Positions 1-8,958 of a stretch of DNA of 27,662 bases are shown one piece after another. The notes under the pieces were generated by a model. That model saw only the letters and a program-made list of their open reading frames with translations, ran no database searches and was not told the origin of the DNA. The DNA comes from Chara braunii (Eukaryota > Streptophyta > Charophyceae > Charales > Characeae): positions 572,098 to 599,759 of the forward strand of contig BFEA01000243.1 of assembly GCA_003427395.1 (NCBI GenBank), in the 5' to 3' direction. How positions within the stretch are numbered: the stretch's first letter is position 1; the number at the start of each line of letters is the position of its first letter. The translations under genes and the position numbers were made by a program.

Positions 1-32
1 AAAAAAAAAAAAAAAAAAAAACAAAAAAAAAA
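1..32. repeat. poly(A) tract at window edge
   Basis: A run of 21 A, one C, then 10 A. It is followed by CCCCTAAACCCTGAAG, which contains about one and a half plant telomere-type CCCTAAA words, too few to call a telomeric repeat. It may be the tail of a retroelement lying outside the window. Confidence 0.8.
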
Positions 33-1145
33 TCCCCTAAACCCTGAAGCACCTCTTAAACCACCAAATTAGCCCAGCAATGTGCAAGGAAGATGAGCAA
101 TAGCGAACTTCAACAATCAAACAGCATCATATATACAAGACCAAATAGTCGTGATCTCGAACCAACAACAGAATTGCATCACAAGTTTCACCAAATAAGA
201 AAACACCAAGAGCTCATAATTGACAATGCTGGTAAAGTCTCATCATCATCATCAATTTAGAACCAACGTTGATATCCTATCTGGCGCTCGACGCCCAGAC
301 TACAGATGGCAGATCCTATCTAGCCCAGACTACAATGCCGAAGATGACATCAACAACTTTCCCGGAGTACGAGCATACAACGACCAATGTCGGACGCTTC
401 CAACACCAGGTATGTCTCTCGCCTCACTCACAACCTCGTTCCCCAACACACAAATGCCATTTGCACCCAAGGACCACCCTGCGCCACACCGAGCTTACAG
501 CAGCGCAGCTTGGCTATGGCTGCCTGCTCCTTCCTACTCGCCCATGGGCGCGTGAGCGCTGACCAGCTATTAGCGCAGCAACGCTTACGCAGGATGCAGC
601 CAGCACCCGAATGCCAAATGCGGAGGAAGGCCGTTTGCTATATGGAAGTGGCCTGCCTGCTTGCTATCTCAGGCTATGTTGGGCCTTTCCCAAGAAGCTT
701 CTGGTAGGCCCCGGTAGGCTGAGGCCCAGTCCACACAACTCAAGCCTTGGGCCTGTAGTAGTTGCTCGCGCCCAACTGTCAACGGCCTGTGTTAGGCCCA
801 CATCCCGTATCCAGCCCAGGACCTGCCTACAATACATTCAAATAGGCTGCCCAGGGTGTAAGTTCTTCCAACCAACTGGCGCTGCACAACTGCCTGAATT
901 TCCTTGAGTTGCGTGGTGACCGAAATAGGGACCCTCAGGCCCTCGTCGTGACTGCCTTCACTTAGGGCGGCCGACGTGATACTTGGCAGGGCCTGAAAGG
1001 GGCTCATAGGGGCATAAGCCTCGCATGTGTGAAACCCAAAAAAAAACACTCACTTTATTTTAGTTTTTGTTTTTTCATTGTGTGTTTATGTTTTTGATTT
1101 TTTAAAACTATATTTAAAGTTTAAATATAAAAAAATAAAAATAAA
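33..1145. other. no recognisable gene
   Basis: About 1.1 kb with only overlapping frames of 85-111 codons on both strands, none with a recognisable motif. There is a short (CAT)n run near 238-253 and a GGCC-rich stretch at 670-990. The last 120 bases are A/T-rich. I see no tRNA or snRNA here. Confidence 0.6.
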
Positions 1146-1148
1146 AAT

Positions 1149-1204
1149 ATAGGGTTGTAGTCCTCGAAAAAAACTATAACCCCATGTTTTTTTTTTTTTT
1201 TTTT
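1149..1204. repeat. small hairpin followed by T18
   Basis: AGGGTTGTAG at 1151-1160 pairs with CTATAACCC at 1174-1182, followed by T18 at 1187-1204. A very similar arrangement (AGGATTGTAG ... CTACAACC, then a long T run) occurs at 17950-18003, so this is a dispersed repeat end. It lies at the 3' side of the minus-strand LINE. Confidence 0.5.
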
Positions 1205-1329
1205 GATAACTTTTAGCCTAGGAAAAAAATCATTGCGGAGCCCGTTAATTCGCGTCCAACGCGCGTTTGAACGGGAGTTTAATGTGAATTCAACACGCGT
1301 TGAATTTTTCAATGCGGAACCCGTGTTGA

Positions 1330-2251
1330 ATTCAAAATCGGACACACAGACCATTATTGATGCGGTAGAAAGAGAGAATAGGGTTACGACCCACGTGCAG
1401 AAGGGATCCCCAAAGTTCATCAATTTCAGAGTGGAAAAGACGTATGGCCAATTGACCCGGTCGTATGTTTTTTCCACATCAAGCATTGGGACTGAGACCT
1501 CCAGCTCCTCCTGGTTGACCACTTTGAGTGCCTCCACTGATGTTAAAATGTTGTCATAGATCGACCTTCCTTGGACGAAGGTGGCTTGATTATCAGCTAC
1601 CAGTCGGGGCAGGTATCTCCCCAAGCTTCTCGCAAGCACTTTCGCAAGAATCTTGTAAGAAACGTTCAGAAGTGAGATCAGCCTCCAGTTCCTGATTTCA
1701 TTAGTATCCCCCTTCTTGAACAGTAGCGAAATAATCTCTCTGCAGACGCTGACTGGGAGCGGGCCTCCCATCTGTATCTCATTGTAGACTGCAATCAAGC
1801 TTTCCCCCAGTACTTCCCAATGTTGTCTGTAAAACTCTACTGGCAGTCCGTCGTTCCTGGGTGTCTTGCCGTTAGCCATCACCTTCAACGCCTCCTCTGC
1901 TTCCTCTTTGGTTATGGGCCGGTCCAGGTCCAATCTTGCCTCTGTCGGGGGGCGCACTCTTGTGTTTACCCAGTGGTCTGTACCTATCATTAGATCTGAA
2001 TTAGCTCCTTCCCCTAACCTCCGCGAGGTGAGGATGTCCCTGTAGTACAGTACCGCATAGTTGCAGAACGCCTTTGGTTGGGTGGCCACCGGGGCGTCTT
2101 TATCGAATGGATGCTTTAGTTCCTTCATCGTTTGAGACGTTCTCGCCTGGACCAGCTTTTGGAAGGACTCTTTGGACATTCTGTCATACACTTACAGACC
2201 CTTGATTTTAACCTCTCCGCCCACTGCTCGGACTTCTCCTGCTGCAATATG
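1330..2251 (-). pseudogene. LINE ORF2 reverse transcriptase, N-terminal half
   Basis: The open frame on the minus strand (2191 down to about 1330) shows the L1-type RT order. It has ITKEEAEEALKVMANGKTP (usually GK-PG-DG), VEFYRQHW, IISLLFKKGD, IRNWRLISLLN, SYKILAKVLA, QATFVQGRSIYDNI and LDVEKTYDRVNW. The last is motif A, with its first catalytic Asp. An in-frame TAA at 2192-2194 separates it from the linker. Motif B (RQGCPLSP) and motif C (ADD) are missing because homology breaks just after SDFEFNTGSALK. Frame continuing to 1121 is not RT but repeat sequence ending in poly(K) from an A tract. It is about 60-70% similar by eye to the RT at 18262-18937. Confidence 0.9.
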
Positions 2252-2265
2252 TCCCATATAGCGAG

Positions 2266-3289
2266 TCATTTCGCTCTCTCCTTGCCCCAGGTAAGTTCCG
2301 ATATTGGATGTACCTTCATCCTTTTTTCTGTCTCCTGAACCCTCCGCCAAGACCTCCTTTCCTCCCTGTTCCTGTTTGCAGCCAGAATGCACGAGAACAC
2401 GTTCAGCAGGTTGGACATAATCCCCAAATCCCCTTCCCACCATTTTGCCAATGTACAGAATTTTTTTTTCTGCAGCTCCGATCGGCACGAAAATTCTTGT
2501 GTCCATTTAGTTAGCCCTTCATCTCTGAGATTTACTGTATTTAACTTGAAGTAGCCTCGTCCCCTAGCCAGCTCCAGACCCAAAGACATCGTTCCCACCA
2601 CTGGTTTGTGATCGGATACCGGATTATTCTTTGTTTGGACCTTTATTATCGCCTTGTGGATTCTTCTCCCTGTTAGGAGGAAGTCCAACCTCCGCCCCTT
2701 GCCCCGGTTAGAAACCATATATATCCTCTATCAATCGGGTGCAGCTCTCTGAACGGATCGTGCAGATCCAAATCCATCATAAAGTGCACCAGGGCTAGCA
2801 CATTCTTTCCACAGCCCCGTGCTTGTTGTTCGGGGAATGAGTCAAGTGAGGAGTTTCAATTCCCCCCAATAATTATGTCATCCACATCTGGTAGCATCAC
2901 CTTCAGATCCTCCAAGAACGGACAGCGTTCTTTCCTGCTCACTGGTGCATAAACTGAAACAACTGCCCATTTCAATTCCCCCTGCTCGAGTACTATCCAA
3001 GCCCATCTACCACCAATGTTCGCGTAGTAATCCACTATATATTGTTCAAATCCCGATGGACTACTATCCCCATTCTCCCCTTGGACCCCTGGGCCGCCGC
3101 CCAGATCTGTGGTCCATCCCACCACCTTCCTAACCCTTCAATCTTCTCTTCATTTAACTTGGATTCCTGAAAACAGGCGACTGCAATTTTGTTCTCATGC
3201 AGCCAAGCGTTAATTCTATACCTCTTCTGCCTACCAGACGTATCCCCTATCCCCTGAAGATTCCATGTAGTAACTCGTAGTCTAACCAT
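2266..3289 (-). pseudogene. LINE ORF2 endonuclease domain (APE type), frameshifted
   Basis: ORF2 starts at ATG 3289 (MVRLRVTTWNLQGIG). The AP-endonuclease-like motifs are spread over three frames. They are TTWNLQG (N-terminal motif) and ACFQESKL (catalytic E) in one frame, VSVYAP and IIGGN in a second (2856-3125), then RRLDFLLTG and SDHKPV (catalytic D/H) in a third (2266-2718). The usual GGDFN motif is damaged to GGN followed by a stop. This domain nicks target DNA to prime reverse transcription. At least two frameshifts and one nonsense codon rule out activity. The third segment continues to 2266 as a linker frame with WTQEFSC and KWWEGDLG. Confidence 0.85.
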
Positions 3290-4925
3290 TCCGGACTACT
3301 CCTCCCTGCTGGTTTTGGATCTGGGATGTGGTCACTCCACTGGTTGGCCAATCCAGAGCAAGGGCATTGCGGATGAAGATCCAGTCAAACTTTTTTTTTC
3401 TCGGTAATCTGGTCTTCAACTCCGTCAGGACTTCTGCCGTAATCATCAGCGGCGAGATCATAATTTTACTCAATTCCTGTTTCCTCGCTCCGACAAAAAT
3501 CGCTAGGGGCAATAATCTCATACCCATTGCTTCCAACTCCGTGATTTTTCCCTCTGTCAATCTGGCATCTATGATTGGTACCTAGGGTTTTACTCTATTA
3601 CTAGCAGGACCAAAGAGGATTCGCGTCATTGACATGTCCGGGATTATCCTCGCGGGAAAGGTCTCTAGATAGAGATTCTTCAGACAGTCTACAATGTCCC
3701 TTGGGGACGGCGGTTCGCTGACTGCTTGTCCAAACACCAACGGAGCTCCCGAGTCTTGCAGCCACGTCACCACCCAGTATGCGTTTCGGATCATTGTGCA
3801 TAAGAATGGGACCTGGAGCTGAGACAGTTCCGATCCTTGTCCTCTCGTTGTTGAAGTGAGCCTTTTGTCCTTAGTCGGCTTGCTGCGTGGTGTCCCGATC
3901 CCTATGTCCTTACGTACTGACTTCTCTGACACCTCTCTCGACGCTCACGAAGCACCAGACATTTCTGGGGTGACATCTGTCATGCTTAGTCTTCTCTGTT
4001 TCCCCGCTGACAGTCCTCTCGATCGTCCTGCGACCCCCTCCACCTCCTGTCTTCCACGCCCGTCTTCTTGCCTCGCTCCTCCATCCAGCGCGCTCCTTCG
4101 TGGTTGAACCGGTGTGTGAGAGCCTCCTACCCCCGATTGTTGTTGTGTCGGGATCTGCAGTTCCAGGGCTCCCATGGCCCCATTGAGGCCCATCCCTTGG
4201 CCCGTCAGTAATCCGGGCATACCCACTTGGGCCGCCGGGTTCCCTATCCCTTGGCCCGTCAGTAATCCGGGCATACCCACTTGGGCCGCTGGGTTCCCTA
4301 TCACTTGTCCGCCCTTCATCCCTGGCCACTGACTAAAAAACATCAAACCATCCATCAGGTTGGTACCTGCCGGCCATGCTCCGTTGAAGATGCTGAATCC
4401 CTGCTGAGACGGGATGCCATAGTAAGGTTGGGGTCTGCCTGGCCCGGCCATTCCCAGTTGTTGGCCCACTTGGCCTGCGGCTTCATCCCTTGGGCCCGCC
4501 TGCAGCCCTATCCCCACTGACGGGGAAAATGTAGGATTAACTCTCATCTCCACTCTTCCACTTGCAGCCGCTGACGCTGCTGGGGTTGCTGGCCTTGGGC
4601 CCAAAGGGCCTTGATACCCTTGATTGCCTTGCAGGCTTCCATTCCCCGCCGGGCATCCTTGTCCTTGGTTTTGCGATTGTCCTTGAGCAGAGGGGTATCC
4701 GCTCTCGCCCCCCTGGCCTCCCCCTCCTCCCGTTCTTCGACAGTCTTGTTGCACGTGGAAGAACTGCCTGCATCTTCTGCACTTCATCGTACTCGCCGTG
4801 GCGAGTCGAATTTCCAGCGTATCGCCCTTTGCCGTTTCCACCCATATCTTATCCTTCATATTCGACCTTCCATCCGGGTCCAAGTCGAAACACGCGTTGG
4901 TTGACCAACACTTGTCTGGATGGAT
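3282..4925 (-). pseudogene. LINE ORF1 (zinc-knuckle protein), broken
   Basis: A single minus-strand frame runs from about 4925 to the stop at 3282-3284, broken by two in-frame stops (TGA at 3945-3947, TAG at 3582-3584). This gives about 548 codons. Near its N-terminal end is CRRCRQFFHVQQDC, an exact CX2CX4HX4C zinc knuckle, preceded by residues resembling the end of the plant DUF4283-type ORF1 domain (ACFDLDPDGRSNMKDK). The next ~250 residues are rich in G, Q and P. They include a perfect or near-perfect repeat of about 20 residues built on GNPAAQVGMPGLLTGQG. ORF1 proteins of L1 elements bind RNA and form the retrotransposition particle. No real start codon is visible: the frame opens after a TAG near 4926, so the 5' end is missing. 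The stop overlaps the ORF2 start by 8 bases. Confidence 0.75.
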
Positions 4926-4936
4926 CTAGATCTGTC

Positions 4937-4947
4937 GGTGCAGTAAC

Positions 4948-4999
<52 letters not shown>

Positions 5000-5030
5000 G
5001 AGAGAGAGTAGTGTGGTGCAGTAACCAGAG
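4937..5030. repeat. (GA)n microsatellite flanked by short direct repeats
   Basis: A (GA)n tract of about 58 bases (4951-5008, one CA interruption) is flanked by near-identical copies of GGTGCAGTAACC (4937-4948 and 5015-5026). It sits at the 5' limit of the minus-strand LINE. The junction sequence AGAGAGTAGTGTG also occurs beside the N gap at 10960-10971. Confidence 0.85.
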
Positions 5031-6140
5031 TATTTTTGGTGTCGAAGGGGAAGCGGTAGTACCGTAGTGGTAGTAATAACCGAAGTAGTAGCACTGATAA
5101 TTTTCTACAGTAGTGCCTAGAGGAAGTACCAGCTGCGGGACATCAGGAGATTTGAAACATTAAGATTAGGGAAGGCAAGTCAGGTACCATAGACGGAGAT
5201 AGATGAGAATTGAAGAACTCGTTAGTTATACCAACCAATGATGCACGACAGCTTAATAGCACATCAACCCCGGTACCAAACAGTCTTCCGAAACGTAGAG
5301 AAGGAGCGGCTAGCGACAGAGAAGAAGAACTGTTACAGTAATAGAGATGGGAGTCACGTGCCGGACTTGCGTGGCTCTGGGACCATTTAATTTAGGAGTG
5401 TCCCCAAGGACTGACAAGTGAGTAGAGTATAAACAGGCTTCAGGGGATTGGCAAGATAAGTCAGTAGGGTAATCACTAGTGGATCTGAAGTTTCAAAGAT
5501 GGGGGGTAATAGCAGGAAAAGAAAAAGTCTTCTCAGACGCCGGCTCTGACGTCCAAGGCTTAGTAGGCTATATCTGGCAGTTCACTACAGTGGCTGAGAA
5601 AGGACCAACGACCCAAGAAAAGGGTTATTTGTCACCTGAGGGCCTGAGGCTGATTGTACCAAGGGAAAGGCCAGCAGGCTGGAGTCAGCTTCAGCAGTCT
5701 CAGAGGAATTGCGCAGGGGGTCAGCCGATTTCATCAGCTAAGCACTGAAAAGAATAGCCAAGGGCGTGCTTAGGGGATAGAGTAGAAAACACAAAAAAAA
5801 ACTTGAGTTATGATCTGGCAGTTAATCATTCAAAGGGAGGTAGCAGTAATTTTTTAAGAGCAGGGGTGAAGCAGTGGTAAATCCTTCCAGTTGTTGCGAA
5901 GCATTGTCTCAGGATCTGTCTTTTGCCAGAGCCCAGAGAAGTGTTCATTGAGTTAATTTGAGTACATCTGATGTAAGGGATACTGGACCCGGTTTCGGTG
6001 GGAAAGAAAAGGCACTAGCGGAGGGGGCGGTGCTTCGGCCGGAGCCGCAGCAGCAGTGTCAGCCCTGGCCCGGTCCGTATGACCCGAACTGCCGTACATA
6101 AACCCCCCTTGCCATTCGGACGGGACGTGCGAACGGCCAT
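5031..6140. other. no recognisable gene
   Basis: About 1.1 kb without a convincing gene. The longest plus frame, 5479-5748 (89 codons), matches nothing I recognise. A 139-codon minus frame at 5953-6372 is low-complexity and overlaps a LINE remnant. At 5977-5997 there is a relative of the GGGACGCTGGACCCGG motif found in the LINE tail at 6724-6944. Confidence 0.5.
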
Positions 6141-6146
6141 CCAACT

Positions 6147-6241
6147 TCTTCTGGGGGCCTTCATTGGGGCCCCTTAAAAAAGCGGGAGGAGTGTGCGGGT
6201 GTCGCTGGGCACCCCCACACCAGAAAAATTTGGAAGAAGGA
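6147..6241 (+). repeat. dispersed hairpin repeat, upstream copy
   Basis: About 95 bases closely matching 7079-7175, so the LINE fragment between them is bracketed by diverged direct copies. The shared core TGCGGGTGTCG(C/A)TGGGCACC folds on itself, with GTGCGGGTG against CACCCCCGCAC in the downstream copy. Confidence 0.7.
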
Positions 6242-6242
6242 T

Positions 6243-6328
6243 GGACTTGGTGGAAAACACACTGGAAAAACACTCGTGCCCCTTTTCGATGAGGGTCTGG
6301 ACTTGGTGGAAAACACACTGGAAAAACA
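6243..6328 (+). repeat. 56-bp tandem duplication inside LINE remnant
   Basis: GGACTTGGTGGAAAACACAC starts at 6243 and again at 6299. Because 56 is not a multiple of three, only the second copy continues the LINE reading frame (CPFSMRVWTWWKTHWKN). Confidence 0.85.
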
Positions 6329-6811
6329 TCACAAAAGACATTATGCCATGGGACATGGATACTGAATGGCATCCTTCCAACAGGTCTATCCCCTCACGCT
6401 GGTTGGGGCTACGTAGCACAAGCCATCAGGGCCATCATTATGGGTGCCCTGTGGGAAGAGCGCAACGACAAGCTTTTCCAGGATTTCCAGAAGTCACTAC
6501 CGGACATCATCTCACACATACAGACCCAGATCAGATACACTGTCGTCGCCGACTGGAAAAGAAAAAACAGCGAAAGGCTGCAATATACAGAAAGTGAAAT
6601 GGTTCTGGAGTACATGGGGAAACAGATCACAGTTGGTTTCACTCGGCTCCAAGGGAGAACTGCAGTTCAACAACTGGCTCACTTCTTGAAATTAGCAGGA
6701 ACAGACACTATTCATAACTGTGTGGGACGCTGGACCCGTTTTCCAGCAAATAGCACTACAGTAGCACCAGGTTTAAGCCAACATGGGACGCTGGACCCGG
6801 TTTCCAGCTAG
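6270..6811 (+). pseudogene. LINE ORF2 C-terminus, frameshifted
   Basis: The first frame gives HSCPFSMRVWTWWKTHWKN and ITKDIMPWD, matching CPFSPRVWKWWEEHWKRISK of the 20.7-kb LINE. After a frameshift near 6355-6365 the second frame gives LNGILPTGLSPHAGWGYVAQ, then AIIMGALWEERNDKLFQDFQ and RYTVVADWKRKNSERLQYTE. The related LINE has GIIFGVLWADRNDQVFRDSH and RHTVIADWRRRY at those places. The family function is RNA or DNA binding by the ORF2 C-terminus. The CXXC half of the zinc motif is missing upstream. Frame past about 6640 is probably divergent tail or read-through into the UTR. Confidence 0.85.
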
Positions 6812-6944
6812 CTAGAAAATAGGATCTAGACAGGAGATAGGATTTTTCTCACGGTTGTTTCTATTTGCCATTCACTTGTCCAGTTGTTTCCTTTTTTATG
6901 CCTATTCAGTCTGCAGATATGGGACGCTGGACCCGGTTTCCAGC
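6724..6944 (+). repeat. 24-bp motif, three copies in LINE 3' UTR
   Basis: GGGACGCTGGACCCGG followed by TTTCCAGC occurs at 6724-6747 (one mismatch), 6785-6808 and 6921-6944. Each copy can form a small hairpin (GCTGGA / TCCAGC). A partial relative lies at 5977-5997. Confidence 0.9.
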
Positions 6945-7078
6945 ACAGGCCAGCTGAGAACTGGCTCTGGTTCTCATTCTCCGGGTTGAAATGTGGAGGG
7001 ATTCCCGCCCTCCTTTTCGATGACTATAATGAAATCTGCAACTGATTAAAAAAATAAAATAAAAAAAAATTGGAAGAA

Positions 7079-7175
7079 GTTTCTGGGGCCCTTCAAAAAA
7101 GCGATGACGGGCGGGACGATGGGCGGGGCGTGCGGGTGTCGATGGGCACCCCCGCACCAAACAAAATTGGAAGAT
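7079..7175 (+). repeat. dispersed hairpin repeat, downstream copy
   Basis: Diverged direct copy of 6147-6241, immediately after the LINE tail. GTGCGGGTG at 7130-7138 pairs with the CACCCCCGCAC ending at 7157. Followed by a T run at 7175-7187. Confidence 0.7.
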
Positions 7176-7593
7176 TTTTTTTTTTTTGCTTTTTCAGTTT
7201 TCTTTTAAGGGGAAACTACAAGGGAGTCTCAAAACAAAAATCAGTCATAGGGCCTCGCTGCACTACGCCAGACACATGAAAAATTTGAAGCGTTCGTCTA
7301 GGGCTGTCAGACTCCTGGATTGGCATCAAGTGCTGTCGTCGCTGCACTTTCTCCGGACTCTCTACTCTCGTGAGCATTCTCGACTGTAGGACAGACACTA
7401 CACCACAGGGCAGCCACGACTGTGCCGCGCAAGCGCGAAAGCGCAGCCACTCGGGAGCGAGACTGGCCGGCGGGCAGGGCTTGAAGCGCACAGGACGAAA
7501 AGGATTGTGAATGGGCCTCGCCACACCACTCTTGAAACGGGGAAATTTTTCAAGAGTTGTCAGACGTTTTTTTTTTTTTTTTTTTTTTTTTTT

Positions 7594-7677
7594 ATATGGT
7601 CCGATGGACCACAGATCAGATATTAAACTGATCAGAACAGATACTACACTTGATCTTAGCCAAAAGGCCGAGAAAGG
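7594..7677 (-). pseudogene. retroposed U2 snRNA 5' fragment with poly(A)
   Basis: On the minus strand this reads CCTTTCTCGGCCTTTTGGCT, then AAGATCAAGTGTAGTATCTG, TTCTGATCAGTTTAATATCT and a stem-loop TGGTCCATCGGACCA. These are U2 positions from just inside the 5' end, through the branch-site-pairing region (GTAGTA), to stem-loop IIa. The form is the plant type (CCTTTCTCGG). The 3' half of U2, with the Sm site, is missing. It is followed on the minus strand by A27 (7567-7593). The 12-base direct repeat TTTTCAAGAGTT lies at 7547-7558 and 7678-7689, as expected for target-primed retroposition. Eight bases (7559-7566) lie between the A tract and the left repeat. It is not a functional gene. Confidence 0.93.
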
Positions 7678-7734
7678 TTTTCAAGAGTTTTTTCGGCCCC
7701 ATGTCGAGAGTAGTGGACGTGCACACTTCAACAA

Positions 7735-7763
7735 AAAGAAAGAAAGAAAGAAAAAAAAAAAGA

Positions 7764-7803
<40 letters not shown>
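7735..7803. repeat. purine tract ending in (GA)n
   Basis: GAAA-type repeats run into about 38 bases of (GA)n (7764-7802). Confidence 0.9.
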
Positions 7804-7806
<3 letters not shown>

Positions 7807-8141
7807 TGTCGGCTCCTTTCCAGCTGGAAGAGGACTGACTCACTCACTCACTCTTCATGAAGTCCTAGGAGACCAAGGGGACCCAGGCTATAGGGGCGGT
7901 CACCCACCCCCCTAGAATTCGTATTGGGCCTTATTCGGCGCTTTCCTGTGACTCACAGCAATTTCACCATTACTACCTACCTACCTCCGAAGGTCAAAAT
8001 AAAGGGCACCCCTGCAAAAGGGGGGGGGGAAATACAGACTTCAGGGGAAACACGAGAAAAAAGAAAAAAAGGGCCACGATAGAGAAGAGGCTGACCGACG
8101 TGAGAAGAGCATTTTGAGTGTGAAAACGATGCACGGACTAA

Positions 8142-8250
8142 GGGCCTCTCGGCATGCACAAAAGACAAAAATCATAGCGGTGCATCTTTCCATATTCTAG
8201 CGGAAGATTCACTCTCGTTTTGCACATTTCGAGAGTAGTGCAGGAGGCCC
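8142..8250. mobile_element. 109-bp foldback, GGGCCTCG family
   Basis: Begins GGGCCTCTCGGCATGCAC and ends CGAGAGTAGTGCAGGAGGCCC. It is flanked by TAA on both sides (8139-8141 and 8251-8253), a perfect 3-bp duplication. The interior GTGCATCTTTCCATATTCTA and GCGGAAGATTCACTCTCGTT recurs in the copies at 12275, 12481, 26052 and 26278. Nearly the whole element folds into a long imperfect hairpin. Confidence 0.8.
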
Positions 8251-8958
8251 TAAAAGGCTCCCCCCGCCCCAAAAAACGGCCACAGCTTCCAAAGGACCGT
8301 TTACTTACCAAATCGGGAAAGCCCGGCGCCGCCCACGGCCTCTGAAACTCTCCAAGGTCGCCCACCCTCCTGCCCCTGCCATGACCGTTCCGCCTACCGG
8401 TCTTAGGCACGACGCCGACCTCACCCTTCCGAGATACCCCGACACAACCTCTATATCACCCTATAAACCCCTCTGGCCGTCGTCGACATTTCCAGAAAAA
8501 GACGCTGTGGCTGCGCGACAAAATGCAACCGGGTATAGCGCAGCCTCCTGGCTGCGAATTTGTCCACACCCAGACCGGAGGCCGACTCTCGAATTTGCAA
8601 ACCTCATGAAGGGACCCGTCGGCCTCGTTTGAAAAAAAAGCTCCTGCAGGCGGGAACTGTGGAAACTTCAAGAGCTCGTCCGATGGGCCATTTCTGACAC
8701 TTCTTGAAGCGCCGGACCAAGAGCAGTTTTCCACAGTTAGTGCAGGGATGACTCACTCTCGACATTTTCGAGAGTGAATCTGACAGCTCTTGAATAGAAA
8801 TCCAGGACGCAGCATCAAGAGAAAGTGCAGCGGTGATGAACTCTTGATTTTTCGAGATTCAAGTGTAGTGCAATGAGGCCCATAATTGCGCTGCGGGTTT
8901 TCTTTTAAGGGGAAACCACACGGGAGTCTCAAAACAAGAGTCATAATTGCACTACGGG

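Larger units (their letters stand above)
1285..4925 (-). mobile_element. degenerate L1-type LINE, truncated at both ends
   Basis: Read on the minus strand, this is a non-LTR retrotransposon in the order ORF1 (zinc knuckle), apurinic-type endonuclease, reverse transcriptase. It lacks the N-terminal part of ORF1, the RT motif C (ADD), the C-terminal zinc-binding region and a normal 3' end. RT homology stops near 1330 and gives way to a palindromic segment with GAATTCAACACG / CGTGTTGAATTC arms. At the 5' side it stops close to a (GA)n tract. Several stops and frameshifts show that it is dead. Domain order and motifs resemble plant L1 elements. The RT is clearly related to the LINE at 18262-21102. 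Confidence 0.9.
6270..7071 (+). mobile_element. 3' end fragment of an L1-type LINE with tail
   Basis: The fragment begins in the C-terminal zinc-binding region of ORF2 and runs through a 3' UTR to an A-rich tail near 7048-7068 (AAAAAAATAAAATAAAA). The sequence TTGGAAGAAG borders both sides (6231-6240 and 7069-7078), a plausible 10-base target duplication. The UTR carries three copies of a 24-base motif. The coding part aligns residue for residue with the end of the 18-21 kb LINE, so the two belong to related families. It is a 5'-truncated insertion of the usual LINE kind. Confidence 0.85.
7250..8881. mobile_element. 1.6-kb TIR element (GGGCCTCG family), non-autonomous
   Basis: The left end GGGCCTCGCTGCACTAC (7250) pairs with the right end GTAGTGCAATGAGGCCC (ending 8881). 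Both sides are flanked by ATA, a 3-bp target duplication, and the empty site is supported by the tandem repeat it interrupts. There is no transposase frame. The interior is a patchwork: further GGGCCTCG-type ends (7513), a U2 retrocopy, a purine microsatellite, a complete 109-bp foldback (8142-8250) and hairpins of CTCTTGAAA / TTTCAAGAG type. The GGSCC-like ends and 3-bp A/T duplications recall PIF/Harbinger-type MITEs, but the ATA, ATT and TAT duplications seen across the family are not the canonical TWA. Confidence 0.65.
7194..8958. repeat. 62-bp tandem repeat, first unit split by an insertion
   Basis: TTTTCTTTTAAGGGGAAAC begins at about 7198 and again at 8898. If the element 7250-8881 is removed, both units read on as (T)CATAATTGC(G/A)CT(G/A)CGGG. 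The two units are then adjacent tandem copies of about 62 bp. This reconstructs the empty site. Confidence 0.75.

Noticed and set aside
33-48. Telomere-like CCCTAAACCCTGAA
   Set aside because: Under two units of CCCTAAA; chance is sufficient.
5479-5748. 89-codon plus frame
   Set aside because: No recognisable family, flanked by non-coding sequence and of a length expected by chance.
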